A stretch of 64,000 nucleotides of DNA from Colivivens sp964452915 (lineage in GTDB: Bacteria; Bacteroidota; Bacteroidia; Bacteroidales; Bacteroidaceae): assembly GCA_964452915.1 (NCBI GenBank), contig CAYVNW010000001.1, positions 1 through 64,000 of the forward strand. The letters are read 5' to 3'. Position 1 is the first letter of the stretch; every line of letters begins with the position of its first letter. Below, piece by piece: positions 54,929 through 62,950 of this stretch. The notes under the pieces were generated by a model that saw only the letters and a program-made list of their open reading frames with translations, did no database searches and had not been told where the DNA came from. Both the position numbers and the translations under genes were made by a program.

Positions 54929-55702
54929 CTAATGTTTCAAAGCTTCAAGAAGGGCCTTGATTGCCTTGTCGGCATCGCCCAACGAGTCTATGAGCGAGAC
55001 AAACTTACTGCCAATGATTGCTCCGGAAGCATGATTCAACGCTGCTTCGAATGTTTGCTTATTGGATATTCCGAAGCCTACCATACGCGGATTGCGCAGT
55101 CCCATACTGTCTATGCGACTAAAATACGCCTGTTTCTTTGCATCAAACTCTTTTTGGGCTCCTGTTGTCGCAGCAGAACTCACCATATAAATAAATCCGT
55201 CGGTATGTTCATCAATAAACCGTATACGCTCGTCAGAAGTTTCAGGTGTGATGAGCATTATCACGTGAATTCCATATTTATTGGCTATCGGCTTCACATC
55301 ATTAAGATAGTCCTTAAACGGCAAGTCGGGAATAATGACACCGTCTATACCGATTTCACTACATTTTTTGAAGAACGCATCGTAACCATACTGATATATA
55401 GGATTCAAGTAACCCATCAGTATAAGCGGAATCTTCACAGACTCACGTATATTCTCAAGTTGGGAGAAAAGTAGGCGGAGTGTCATTCCATTCCTCAAAG
55501 CTTTGGTAGCCGCATCCTGAATTACCGGACCGTCTGCCATCGGGTCGGAAAACGGTATACCTACCTCAATCATGTCAACGCCATTACGTTCGAGCGTCTC
55601 TATTGTGTTGGCTGTGCCATTGAGTGTAGGGTGGCCCGCACAAAAGTATATAGACAATATACCCGTCTTTTTCTCAGCAAACAATTTATCTATTCTATTC
55701 AT
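54929..55702 (-). CDS. trpA: Tryptophan synthase alpha chain
   Basis: 257 residues. Cleaves indole-3-glycerol phosphate to indole for TrpB. Catalytic Glu lies in DMIEVGIPFSDPMADGPVIQDA near residue 45, Asp in GIDGVIIPDLPF near residue 125; YMVSSAATTGA near 180 and the phosphate-binding GFGISNKQTF near 210 follow. Last gene of trpB-E-G-D-C-F-A; trpB lies at the opposite end of the operon, 5 kb away. Confidence 0.95.
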   Translation of the reverse strand: MNRIDKLFAEKKTGILSIYFCAGHPTLNGTANTIETLERNGVDMIEVGIPFSDPMADGPVIQDAATKALRNGMTLRLLFSQLENIRESVKIPLILMGYLNPIYQYGYDAFFKKCSEIGIDGVIIPDLPFKDYLNDVKPIANKYGIHVIMLITPETSDERIRFIDEHTDGFIYMVSSAATTGAQKEFDAKKQAYFSRIDSMGLRNPRMVGFGISNKQTFEAALNHASGAIIGSKFVSLIDSLGDADKAIKALLEALKH

Positions 55703-55765
55703 ATCGTTATTTATATTTATCCATTTACAAAATTCACTATGTTTCCTTGTTTGTATAGTGAAGCA

Positions 55766-56392
55766 CTACACACCGCTACTACGCAAGCGGGAAAGGAAAT
55801 CTCTTATCAATTTCACATCCTTCAGTGCAGGAGCAAGTTCAAAACGGCTGTTGATGTCTACCCCCACAAAACGAGGATGAGAAAAACGGCGCACCTTCAC
55901 TGCATCATCAGGACCAATTCCCCCCGTTAACAAGAAAGGAGTGTCACCTTGATACTCATTGAGCAAGCTCCAATCAAACTGTTGTCCACTGCCACCATAC
56001 ACACCGGTTTTTGTTTCAAACAAGAAGTAGTCAGCTACGTCCTCGTACGCATTTATCGCGTTCAAATCTGATTTATTCTTAATGCGGAACACCTTGATGA
56101 GTTTAGCATTAGGGACACGCTCTTTCACCGAAGCACAAAACTGTGGAGTTTCATCGCCATGAAGCTGTATAAAGTCAAGTCCGAATTGAGACTGCCTGAG
56201 CACGATCTCTTCAAGAGATGAGTTTACCATAACCCCGACCCTCTTACACTTAGAAGGCAAATAGGCAGGAGCATTATCTCCAACATAACGCGGACTATGC
56301 GGATAGAAGATGAACCCCATCCAGTCTACACCAAGAGCCTCCACTCCTTTTATGTTGCCGGCATCACGCATGCCACATACTTTGATTATCAT
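55766..56392 (-). CDS. trpF: Phosphoribosylanthranilate isomerase
   Basis: 208 residues. TIM barrel, third step of tryptophan synthesis. KVCGMRDAGNI at the N-terminus carries the catalytic Cys; DFIQLHGDETP near 74, TGGIGPDDAV near 155 and FVGVDINSRFELAPALKD near 175 give the Asp and phosphate site. It is a separate gene, unlike the TrpC-TrpF fusion of E. coli, and overlaps trpC by 4 bases. Confidence 0.95.
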   Translation of the reverse strand: MIIKVCGMRDAGNIKGVEALGVDWMGFIFYPHSPRYVGDNAPAYLPSKCKRVGVMVNSSLEEIVLRQSQFGLDFIQLHGDETPQFCASVKERVPNAKLIKVFRIKNKSDLNAINAYEDVADYFLFETKTGVYGGSGQQFDWSLLNEYQGDTPFLLTGGIGPDDAVKVRRFSHPRFVGVDINSRFELAPALKDVKLIRDFLSRLRSSGV

Positions 56393-57189
56393 CCTGCAAT
56401 TTCAGTTATAAAGCGGGCTAAAGCCGCACCTGGGTTTACATCCCTCATAAACGTCTCACCTATGAGGAACCCGCGGAATCCGGCATCACGCAATTGTCTT
56501 ACAGTTTCAACATTTCCTATTCCGCTCTCGCTGACCAACAAGTAATCATCAGGAAGACTTGCGGCCATACGGAAAGAGTTTTGCACATCAGTGTGGAATG
56601 TTCCCAGATTGCGGTTGTTCACTCCGACCATATCTATATTGTCGCCAACATATTCAAGCTCAGCCTCCGTATGGACCTCCAACAGCGTTTCCAATCCCAG
56701 TTCGTGCGCTGTTCGTGCAAGTGCACGGCATTCACGCTGAGTCAGGTCGGCCGCAATCAGCAACACCGCGTCAGCACCGACAAGCCGTGCCTGAAACAAC
56801 TGATATTCATCGACAATGAAATCCTTTCGCAGAATCGGGACACTTGTCAGTTCACGCACTTTAGGAATATAGCGCAAGTTGCCGCCAAAATAGTCCTCAT
56901 CAGTCAGGATAGACACAGCCGCCGCCCCGTTTTGGGAATACAGAGGCACGACATCCTCAACCTTGGCATCTTCATGAATCCAGCCTTTTGAAGGACTTTT
57001 ACGTTTAAACTCTGCTATAATTCCGGAACTCGAAGCGGCCAGTGAGGCGCGCATCGACAACGGGACGCGCACCTCTCCTTCTATCAACTTGTCCACCTCT
57101 GAATAGAGATCGCTTGCAGGCACAGACTCCATCTGACGTTGCAGTTCTTTGCGCTTGTTAGCTACTATCTCCTCCAATATATCTTTCAT
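56389..57189 (-). CDS. trpC: Indole-3-glycerol phosphate synthase
   Basis: 266 residues. IIAEFKRKSPSKGWI near residue 55 holds the catalytic Lys; ILRKDFIVDEYQLFQARLVGADAVLLI near 118, MVGVNNRNLGTFHTD near 187 and LVSESGIG near 218 complete the active site. Middle gene of the operon, following trpD by 15 bases. Confidence 0.95.
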   Translation of the reverse strand: MKDILEEIVANKRKELQRQMESVPASDLYSEVDKLIEGEVRVPLSMRASLAASSSGIIAEFKRKSPSKGWIHEDAKVEDVVPLYSQNGAAAVSILTDEDYFGGNLRYIPKVRELTSVPILRKDFIVDEYQLFQARLVGADAVLLIAADLTQRECRALARTAHELGLETLLEVHTEAELEYVGDNIDMVGVNNRNLGTFHTDVQNSFRMAASLPDDYLLVSESGIGNVETVRQLRDAGFRGFLIGETFMRDVNPGAALARFITEIAG

Positions 57190-57204
57190 ATCGGCTTATG
57201 CATA

Positions 57205-58200
57205 TCAGCTATTGAGTTCAACAAACTTTTTGAATGTAGCAATAGCCTTACCGCTATCGAGCGATTCGCGTGCCAGGCTGATAGTTTCTTCTATTGAAAG
57301 ATTAGGATTCATAATTCCAATACCACATGCTGCATTGGCAATAATGACATTCTTCTGTCCTTTAGTAGAAGTACCCTCCAATACAGAGTCGAATATTTTC
57401 TTAGCGTCCTCAGCTGTCGCACCTCCATAGATTTCTTCAGGCTGTACATAGTCAAGACCGAGATCTTTTGGTGTGTATACTTTTTCAAACAAATTGGTAC
57501 AAATCTTGAATCCGCCGGTAAGAGATATTTCGTCATAACCATCAAAACTGGTGATGACGCCAAAGTGATCACCAATTTGCTGGTGTACATTAGAATACAA
57601 CCGTTGCTGCGCCTGGTCGGCAGCTCCATGAAGCGAATTCTTAGGATGACACGGATTGACAAGCGGGCCAAGGAGGTTGAAGCATGTCGGAACTTGAAGA
57701 GCCTTACGTGTAGGACCGACAAACTTCATTCCGTAAGCGAACAACGGTGCATGGAAATAGCAAATCCCAGCCTCGTCAAGAGAACGTTTGAGTTTGTCAA
57801 CATCATCAGTGAATTTCACGCCATGTCCAAGCAACACATTACTTGCTCCACTTACAGAAGTAGAACCAGCATTTCCATGCTTGGTCACCTTGTATCCGGC
57901 TCCAGCTATAACGAAAGCGGAACAAGTAGAAATGTTGAAAGTGTTTTTCCCGTCGCCTCCGGTTCCTACAATATCCAATGTGTTGTATTCAGAAAAGTCC
58001 ACATACTTACCGGTCTCCAGCAGTCCGTCACGGAAACCGAGCAATTCATCAACAGTCACGCCACGAACTTGCAAAGCCATCAATAAGGCAGCAATCTGTG
58101 CCTCATTATATTTTTCTTTCGTAAGGTTGAGCATAATGTCGTGAGTATCCTCGCGGCTCAAAGTTGCTCCGTCAATTAATTTCAACAAATACTTTTTCAT
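57205..58200 (-). CDS. trpD: Anthranilate phosphoribosyltransferase
   Basis: 331 residues. Transfers phosphoribose from PRPP to anthranilate. DIVGTGGDGKNTFNISTCSAFV near residue 77 is the PRPP site, KHGNAGSTSVSGASNVL near 105 the family block, and GPTRKALQVPTCFNLLGPLVNP near 160 the anthranilate tunnel. It is not fused to trpG. Confidence 0.95.
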   Translation of the reverse strand: MKKYLLKLIDGATLSREDTHDIMLNLTKEKYNEAQIAALLMALQVRGVTVDELLGFRDGLLETGKYVDFSEYNTLDIVGTGGDGKNTFNISTCSAFVIAGAGYKVTKHGNAGSTSVSGASNVLLGHGVKFTDDVDKLKRSLDEAGICYFHAPLFAYGMKFVGPTRKALQVPTCFNLLGPLVNPCHPKNSLHGAADQAQQRLYSNVHQQIGDHFGVITSFDGYDEISLTGGFKICTNLFEKVYTPKDLGLDYVQPEEIYGGATAEDAKKIFDSVLEGTSTKGQKNVIIANAACGIGIMNPNLSIEETISLARESLDSGKAIATFKKFVELNS

Positions 58201-58212
58201 GTGTCTTTATGT

Positions 58213-58776
58213 TTAATGATTTAACCAATTTCTAACTATCACTTTACCATCAGGGGTTAGTACACTCTCAGGATGGTATTGTATGCCACGTATATCATAT
58301 TCCTTATGCCTTAGCGACATCATCTGACCGTCATCACTGAAACTCGTAGCCTCAAGACAGTCCGGCAGATCATCGGCAGAGACGACCCATGAGTGATAGC
58401 GTCCCACCATGATTGTATCGGGCAGTCCCTGGAATAAGTAATCGTCGGCTACACGATGTGCAGGAGTGGCAACCCCATGGACGACCTCACCCACATTCAC
58501 CAATTTAGCGCCAAAATACTCGCCGAGTGCCTGATGTCCCAAACATACGCCGAGGATAGTTTTTTTGCCTGCATAGTTTTTGATCACATCAAGGAGTTTG
58601 CCGGCCTCACTCGGAATGCCAGGTCCCGGTGATAATACGATTTTGTCAAAAGGCTCAAGCCAGTCCATTTCGAACTTGTCATTCCGATAGACTGTAACCT
58701 CTGCACCAAGTTCCTTCAACAGATGACTCAGATTATATGTAAACGAGTCATAATTATCTATGATAACGACTTTCAT
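58213..58776 (-). CDS. trpG: Anthranilate synthase glutamine amidotransferase subunit
   Basis: 187 residues. Class I glutaminase: VIIDNYDSFTYNLSHLL at the start, LSPGPGIPSEAG near 48, the nucleophile Cys in LGVCLGHQALGEYFG near 78, and GIQYHPESVLTP near 168 with the catalytic His/Glu. Overlaps trpE by 4 bases; supplies ammonia to it. Confidence 0.95.
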   Translation of the reverse strand: MKVVIIDNYDSFTYNLSHLLKELGAEVTVYRNDKFEMDWLEPFDKIVLSPGPGIPSEAGKLLDVIKNYAGKKTILGVCLGHQALGEYFGAKLVNVGEVVHGVATPAHRVADDYLFQGLPDTIMVGRYHSWVVSADDLPDCLEATSFSDDGQMMSLRHKEYDIRGIQYHPESVLTPDGKVIVRNWLNH

Positions 58777-60167
58777 AATGATTCTGCTATTAAAATGGCC
58801 TTACGTAAAGCCCCCAATTTATTGTTTACCTCCTGTAGCTCATATTCCACATTACTCTTGGCAACGATACCGCCACCAGCCTGAAACCACAATTCGTTGT
58901 TTCTTGAGACAAATGTACGGATTGTTATAGCCTGATTAAGGTTACCGTTAAGTCCGATGAAGCCTATGCAACCGCCATAAGCCCCACGGCAGTGCGGTTC
59001 ATATTCAGAAATCAATTGCATAGCACGAATCTTAGGTGCTCCCGACAAGGTTCCTGCGGGGAAAGTATCGATGAACGCCTTTATAGGGTCAGCGCCATCA
59101 TCAAGTTCACCCGACACACGGCTCACGAGATGTATGACATGGCTATAGAACTGCATATCCTTATAGAAGTCGACATGCACTCCATGGCAGTTACGTGAAA
59201 GGTCGTTACGTGCGAGGTCGACCAACATGACATGTTCCGCATTTTCTTTTGGATCGTTTTTCAGGTACAGTGCATTCTTTCTGTCCTCCTCTGCATTGCC
59301 TGTACGCTTTGTCGTTCCGGCTATAGGGTCAATATATGCCGTGCGGCCCTCTATTCTGCAATGCGTCTCAGGACTGGACCCGAATATCCTAAACCCGCCA
59401 AAATCGAAGTAAAATAAATAAGGAGAAGGATTGATGCTTCGCAAAGCACGGTAGAGTTTGAAGTCATCTCCTTCATATCTTTGTATGAAACGTCGTGACA
59501 ATACTATTTGAAATACATCACCACGAAGGCAGTGCCTGATACCGCGGCGAATGTTCTCACGGTGTTCATCGTCTGTCAAAGTTGACCATGACTCTCCCAC
59601 AGGATGGAAACCATATGTCCGATAAGGACGTGAATTGCAATTCATCTCCAACTGATCCAATCCGTCCTTTTCTCCTTCCTCAAGAAGTTCCACAAGAATC
59701 ATCTCATTGCGGAAGTGATCGAACACAACAATATTCTTATAGAGTATGTACAGCAAATCGGGAGCGTCATTTGACTTGCGTGTCTCGTCTTTTACATTTA
59801 TATTCTCGAAGTAACGCACTGCGTTAAACGAGGTGTACCCATAAAGTCCACAGAAATTAGCATAGTCACCTGTCACTTTAAATGAGTGGAGAAAGCCATT
59901 GATTAATTTCGCCGCATCGTCTCCGTCATTAACAGGCATTGAAGTGGAAGTTCCGTCAGGATAGCGTGCAAAACCCGTGCCGTGTTCGATCGACACGCTT
60001 GCGATCGGATGAATTCCGATAAACGACCTTGAGTTTTCACCGCCGTGATAGTCAGAAGACTCCATCAGGGCACTTTGGGGATAAGCATCGCGTACTCTCA
60101 GGTATGTGCTGACAGGTGTATTCAAATCACCCAATATTTTCTTCGAAGCTGTATGATACGTAAACAT
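58773..60167 (-). CDS. trpE: Anthranilate synthase component I
   Basis: 464 residues. Converts chorismate to anthranilate. The chorismate-binding half has FQIVLSRRF near 215, IAGTTKRTGNAEEDRK near 285, LVDLARNDLSR near 320 and TLSGAPKIRAMQLI near 385. The feedback-sensitive SS-type motif is seen near residue 37 as LMESSDYHGGENSRSFIG, so tryptophan inhibition is likely. It follows trpB by 13 bases. Confidence 0.95.
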   Translation of the reverse strand: MFTYHTASKKILGDLNTPVSTYLRVRDAYPQSALMESSDYHGGENSRSFIGIHPIASVSIEHGTGFARYPDGTSTSMPVNDGDDAAKLINGFLHSFKVTGDYANFCGLYGYTSFNAVRYFENINVKDETRKSNDAPDLLYILYKNIVVFDHFRNEMILVELLEEGEKDGLDQLEMNCNSRPYRTYGFHPVGESWSTLTDDEHRENIRRGIRHCLRGDVFQIVLSRRFIQRYEGDDFKLYRALRSINPSPYLFYFDFGGFRIFGSSPETHCRIEGRTAYIDPIAGTTKRTGNAEEDRKNALYLKNDPKENAEHVMLVDLARNDLSRNCHGVHVDFYKDMQFYSHVIHLVSRVSGELDDGADPIKAFIDTFPAGTLSGAPKIRAMQLISEYEPHCRGAYGGCIGFIGLNGNLNQAITIRTFVSRNNELWFQAGGGIVAKSNVEYELQEVNNKLGALRKAILIAESL

Positions 60168-60180
60168 ATTGTAATCCGTT

Positions 60181-61380
60181 TTAGTCTATCTTTATCTTAT
60201 CGACATACTTCAAATAGGTGTCTATATCTTTATCTCCACGTCCACTGACCGTCAGCACAACCACATCATCGGGTTTGAACTGACTTGCAATCTTAGGCAG
60301 CAGAGCCAGAGCATGTGCCGACTCGAGTGCCGGAATAATGCCTTCTAACCTGGTCAGCTCAAACGCAGCCCTCAAAGCTTCATCGTCATTTGCGGAAAGC
60401 ACTGTAGCCCTTCCCTTTTCATATAAGTTACAGTGGATAGGCCCGGTTCCAGGATAGTCAAGACCAGCAGATATTGAATAAGGTTCAATCACCTGCCCGT
60501 CCTCCGTCTGCATGAGTTTGATACGGCTGCCGTGCAGGATTCCGACCGTTCCCATCTGAAGCGATGCTGCAGTCTTTCCGCTTTCATTTCCAAGTCCGCC
60601 GGCCTCGCCAAGAACTATTTTCACACGGTCGTCGTTTAAATAATGATATATTGTTCCTGCGGCATTGCTGCCACCACCGACACATGCCATCAAATAGTCA
60701 GGGTAGTCACGCCCTATTTTTTCTTTCAACTGCCATTTGATTTCCTCGCTTATCACCGATTGTAATTTTGCCACCATATCAGGATAAGGATGCGGACCTA
60801 CAGTAGACCCAATTATATAAAAGGTGTCTTCAGGATGGCAACACCAGTCACGAATAGCCTCATTCGTCGCATCCTTCAAGGTCTTGTTACCAGTTTCAAC
60901 AGGAACGACAGTCGCTCCGAGCATCTTCATTCGCTCCACATTGACATGTTGCCGTTTGACATCGAGGGCACCTTGATATACAGTACACGGCAGATTCATA
61001 AGTGCACAGGCTGTTGCAGTCGCAACGCCATGCTGACCGGCACCAGTCTCCGCAATAATACGGGTCTTGCCCATTTTCTTTGCAATAAGGATCTGTCCGA
61101 GAGCATTGTTTATTTTATGAGCTCCCGTATGGTTCAAGTCCTCACGTTTCAAATAGAGTTTGCAACCATACTTCTCACTCATTCGTTTTGCATAATATAG
61201 AGGTGAAGGACGACCCACGTAATCTTTCAGCAAGGCGTGAAATTCATTTTTGAATTCCTCGCTTTCCATAATTGGCAGGTAAGCCTCCTTAAGGTTCTCC
61301 ACAGTTTTATAGAGTATTTCGGGGATATATGCACCACCGAACTCTCCATAAAAACCTTCTTTGTCTACATTGTAATCCAT
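60181..61380 (-). CDS. trpB: Tryptophan synthase beta chain
   Basis: 399 residues, PLP enzyme joining indole and serine. The PLP lysine is in REDLNHTGAHKINNALGQ near residue 87; AETGAGQHGVATATA near 112 and VGGGSNAAGTIYHYL near 233 (phosphate loop) are all present, and SGRGDKDIDTY closes it. It is the first structural gene of the operon, as usual in Bacteroidetes, and lies behind the leader terminator. Confidence 0.96.
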   Translation of the reverse strand: MDYNVDKEGFYGEFGGAYIPEILYKTVENLKEAYLPIMESEEFKNEFHALLKDYVGRPSPLYYAKRMSEKYGCKLYLKREDLNHTGAHKINNALGQILIAKKMGKTRIIAETGAGQHGVATATACALMNLPCTVYQGALDVKRQHVNVERMKMLGATVVPVETGNKTLKDATNEAIRDWCCHPEDTFYIIGSTVGPHPYPDMVAKLQSVISEEIKWQLKEKIGRDYPDYLMACVGGGSNAAGTIYHYLNDDRVKIVLGEAGGLGNESGKTAASLQMGTVGILHGSRIKLMQTEDGQVIEPYSISAGLDYPGTGPIHCNLYEKGRATVLSANDDEALRAAFELTRLEGIIPALESAHALALLPKIASQFKPDDVVVLTVSGRGDKDIDTYLKYVDKIKID

Positions 61381-61410
61381 CTTATTTTGTTTTTTAAGTA
61401 ATAGTCTGCT

Positions 61411-61451
61411 AAAAAAATTGAGTTTGTCAGTTGGTTACCGACAAACTCAAT
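61411..61451 (-). terminator. Attenuator terminator before trpB
   Basis: On the minus strand, attgagtttgtc (61451-61440), 11-base loop, gacaaactcaat (61428-61417), then seven T (61417-61411). A 12-bp perfect stem with a U-tract between the leader peptide and trpB. Rival pairing is possible between its first arm and gacgtacactca at 61511-61500, which spans the leader stop codon (ACUCA with UGAGU and GAC with GUC). Confidence 0.8.
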
Positions 61452-61496
61452 GCACTTAATCAAATCCTTTAAATTCTTACTTATGAAACGTATTCG

Positions 61497-61577
61497 TCAT
61501 GAGTGTACGTCGAACAACCTCAGATTATGTGAACCCAAGTTTTGCCAACGCCAATATGTATTATTATTTCTTTTCAT
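61497..61577 (-). CDS. trpL: Tryptophan-rich leader peptide
   Basis: 26 residues, beginning MKRNNNTYWRWQNLG. Codons 9 and 11 are TGG, giving Trp-Arg-Trp, an unlikely density by chance in so short a frame. The ATG is 8 bases after the -7 box, so the message is almost leaderless. The stop codon (61499-61497) sits in the segment that can act as antiterminator. When Trp-tRNA is scarce a ribosome stalled at codons 9-11 would leave that segment free; a ribosome reaching the stop would cover it and allow the terminator. That is classical ribosome-mediated attenuation; the mechanism is inferred. Confidence 0.78.
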   Translation of the reverse strand: MKRNNNTYWRWQNLGSHNLRLFDVHS

Positions 61578-61585
61578 TACGGCTG

Positions 61586-61616
61586 CAAATTTACGTATTT
61601 CTTTCTTTCCGACAAA
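61586..61616 (-). promoter_or_regulatory. Promoter of the trp operon
   Basis: On the minus strand, TTTG (61616-61613), 19 bases, TAAATTTG (61593-61586): exact Bacteroidetes consensus. Confidence 0.85.
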
Positions 61617-61678
61617 CGTTTTCGCAGTTTTTTTTATATTCTCATCGTTTTTTTGCCTTTATAAAGTCCGATTACGCC

Positions 61679-62668
61679 TCATTGTCCTTCCCGATAGAAA
61701 TCGAGTGCCTCATAAATTCGGTCTTTGCCCATCGTACGGTTGATTCTTACTTTGCCTACATTGCTCAATAGCGCAAACTGTATTTTGTCACCTACATTTT
61801 TCTTGTCATGTTTCATAAGAGCAAACAACGCATCGTAGTCATCACATGTGAAATCGAAACGCCCATAATGTTCATTGATAAATGTTGCGACCTCATGCAT
61901 TATCTCTGTAGGGAATCCAAGGTAAACACACGAAAGGTACAGCTCACAAATAAGTCCCCATGCCACAGCAAAGCCATGAAGTACCGGTGTGCCTCTTTGC
62001 AAAGAGAAACTCTCGATTGCATGTCCGAAAGTATGCCCGAGGTTCAGCGACTTACGCAGTCCATGCTCGTGCGGGTCAGATTTTACCACTTTTCTCTTCA
62101 CAGCAACACTCTTGCGCACCATCGTTCCAAGTTTCTCATAATCTATGTCATCAAGATTAAATGACAAGAGTTCATTCAGAGTTGCTACATTCGAGAGCAA
62201 TCCGTGCTTTATCATCTCGGCATAACCGGAAAGGATGTTGTCTTTGTCGAGCGTACGCAGGAAAGTAGTATCAAGAATCACTTTAACAGGATTGTTGAAT
62301 ACGCCGACTTCGTTTTTCAATCCATTGAAGTTTATACCGGTCTTACCTCCTTCAGACGCATCGACCATAGCGAGCAGCGTGGTTGGTATATTGATGAAAT
62401 CAATACCCCGTTTAAAAGTTGATGCAGCAAAACCGCCAAGATCGGTAACCATGCCTCCACCGAGATTAATCAGCAGGCTGTGGCGTGTTGCCCCACTGTT
62501 GCTCAGTTGCGTCCACACGTATGACAACGACTCCAAATTTTTGTGAGCATCTGTACTTGGAATAACAATGTGTTGAGCGTCTTTCAAGGATGCCACATCA
62601 CTCAGCACAGGCGAACAATACTTCTCTGTCGTGTCATCTGTTAATATAAATATTTTGTCGTAATTCAT
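61679..62668 (-). CDS. aroB: 3-dehydroquinate synthase
   Basis: 329 residues from 62668 (an ATG at 62677 is also in frame). Second step of the shikimate pathway, NAD+ and Zn2+/Co2+ dependent. INLGGGMVTDLGGFAASTFKRGI near residue 67 is the NAD block, IPTTLLAMVDASEGGKTGIN near 96 the active site, and SGYAEMIKHGLL near 148 and LNLGHTFGHAIES near 215 hold the metal ligands Glu and His. The product feeds chorismate, the substrate of TrpE downstream. A -7 box (62711-62704) lies 36 bases above. Confidence 0.93.
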   Translation of the reverse strand: MNYDKIFILTDDTTEKYCSPVLSDVASLKDAQHIVIPSTDAHKNLESLSYVWTQLSNSGATRHSLLINLGGGMVTDLGGFAASTFKRGIDFINIPTTLLAMVDASEGGKTGINFNGLKNEVGVFNNPVKVILDTTFLRTLDKDNILSGYAEMIKHGLLSNVATLNELLSFNLDDIDYEKLGTMVRKSVAVKRKVVKSDPHEHGLRKSLNLGHTFGHAIESFSLQRGTPVLHGFAVAWGLICELYLSCVYLGFPTEIMHEVATFINEHYGRFDFTCDDYDALFALMKHDKKNVGDKIQFALLSNVGKVRINRTMGKDRIYEALDFYREGQ

Positions 62669-62703
62669 TGTTTCCAATCTCTTGTTTTTCTAATAACACA
62701 GCA

Positions 62704-62711
62704 CAAAGTTA
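62704..62711 (-). promoter_or_regulatory. -7 box of aroB
   Basis: TAACTTTG on the minus strand; no clear -33. The divergent spacer to the next gene (62678-62950) contains no other feature. Confidence 0.5.
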
Positions 62712-62878
62712 CAAATTTATTTTTAAACGTCGTACACTCATAAATAAATTATATCGTATGCATTACATCTCGTCCTCATTACACCTTAATTACATATAAG
62801 GGAGCCACTACTGATTACAATTTCATAAAGTGAGCTTAAAAAAACATGTTCAAGATACACTCGTTTCAATTATTTTCA

Positions 62879-62886
62879 TATATTTG
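62879..62886 (+). promoter_or_regulatory. -7 box of the last gene
   Basis: TATATTTG, 64 bases above the ATG at 62951; -33 weak. Confidence 0.4.
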
Positions 62887-62950
62887 CACTTGAAAATATT
62901 ATTTCAATCAGAGAGAAGAATCATTAAGTAAAACAATAAAAGTAAATTCT

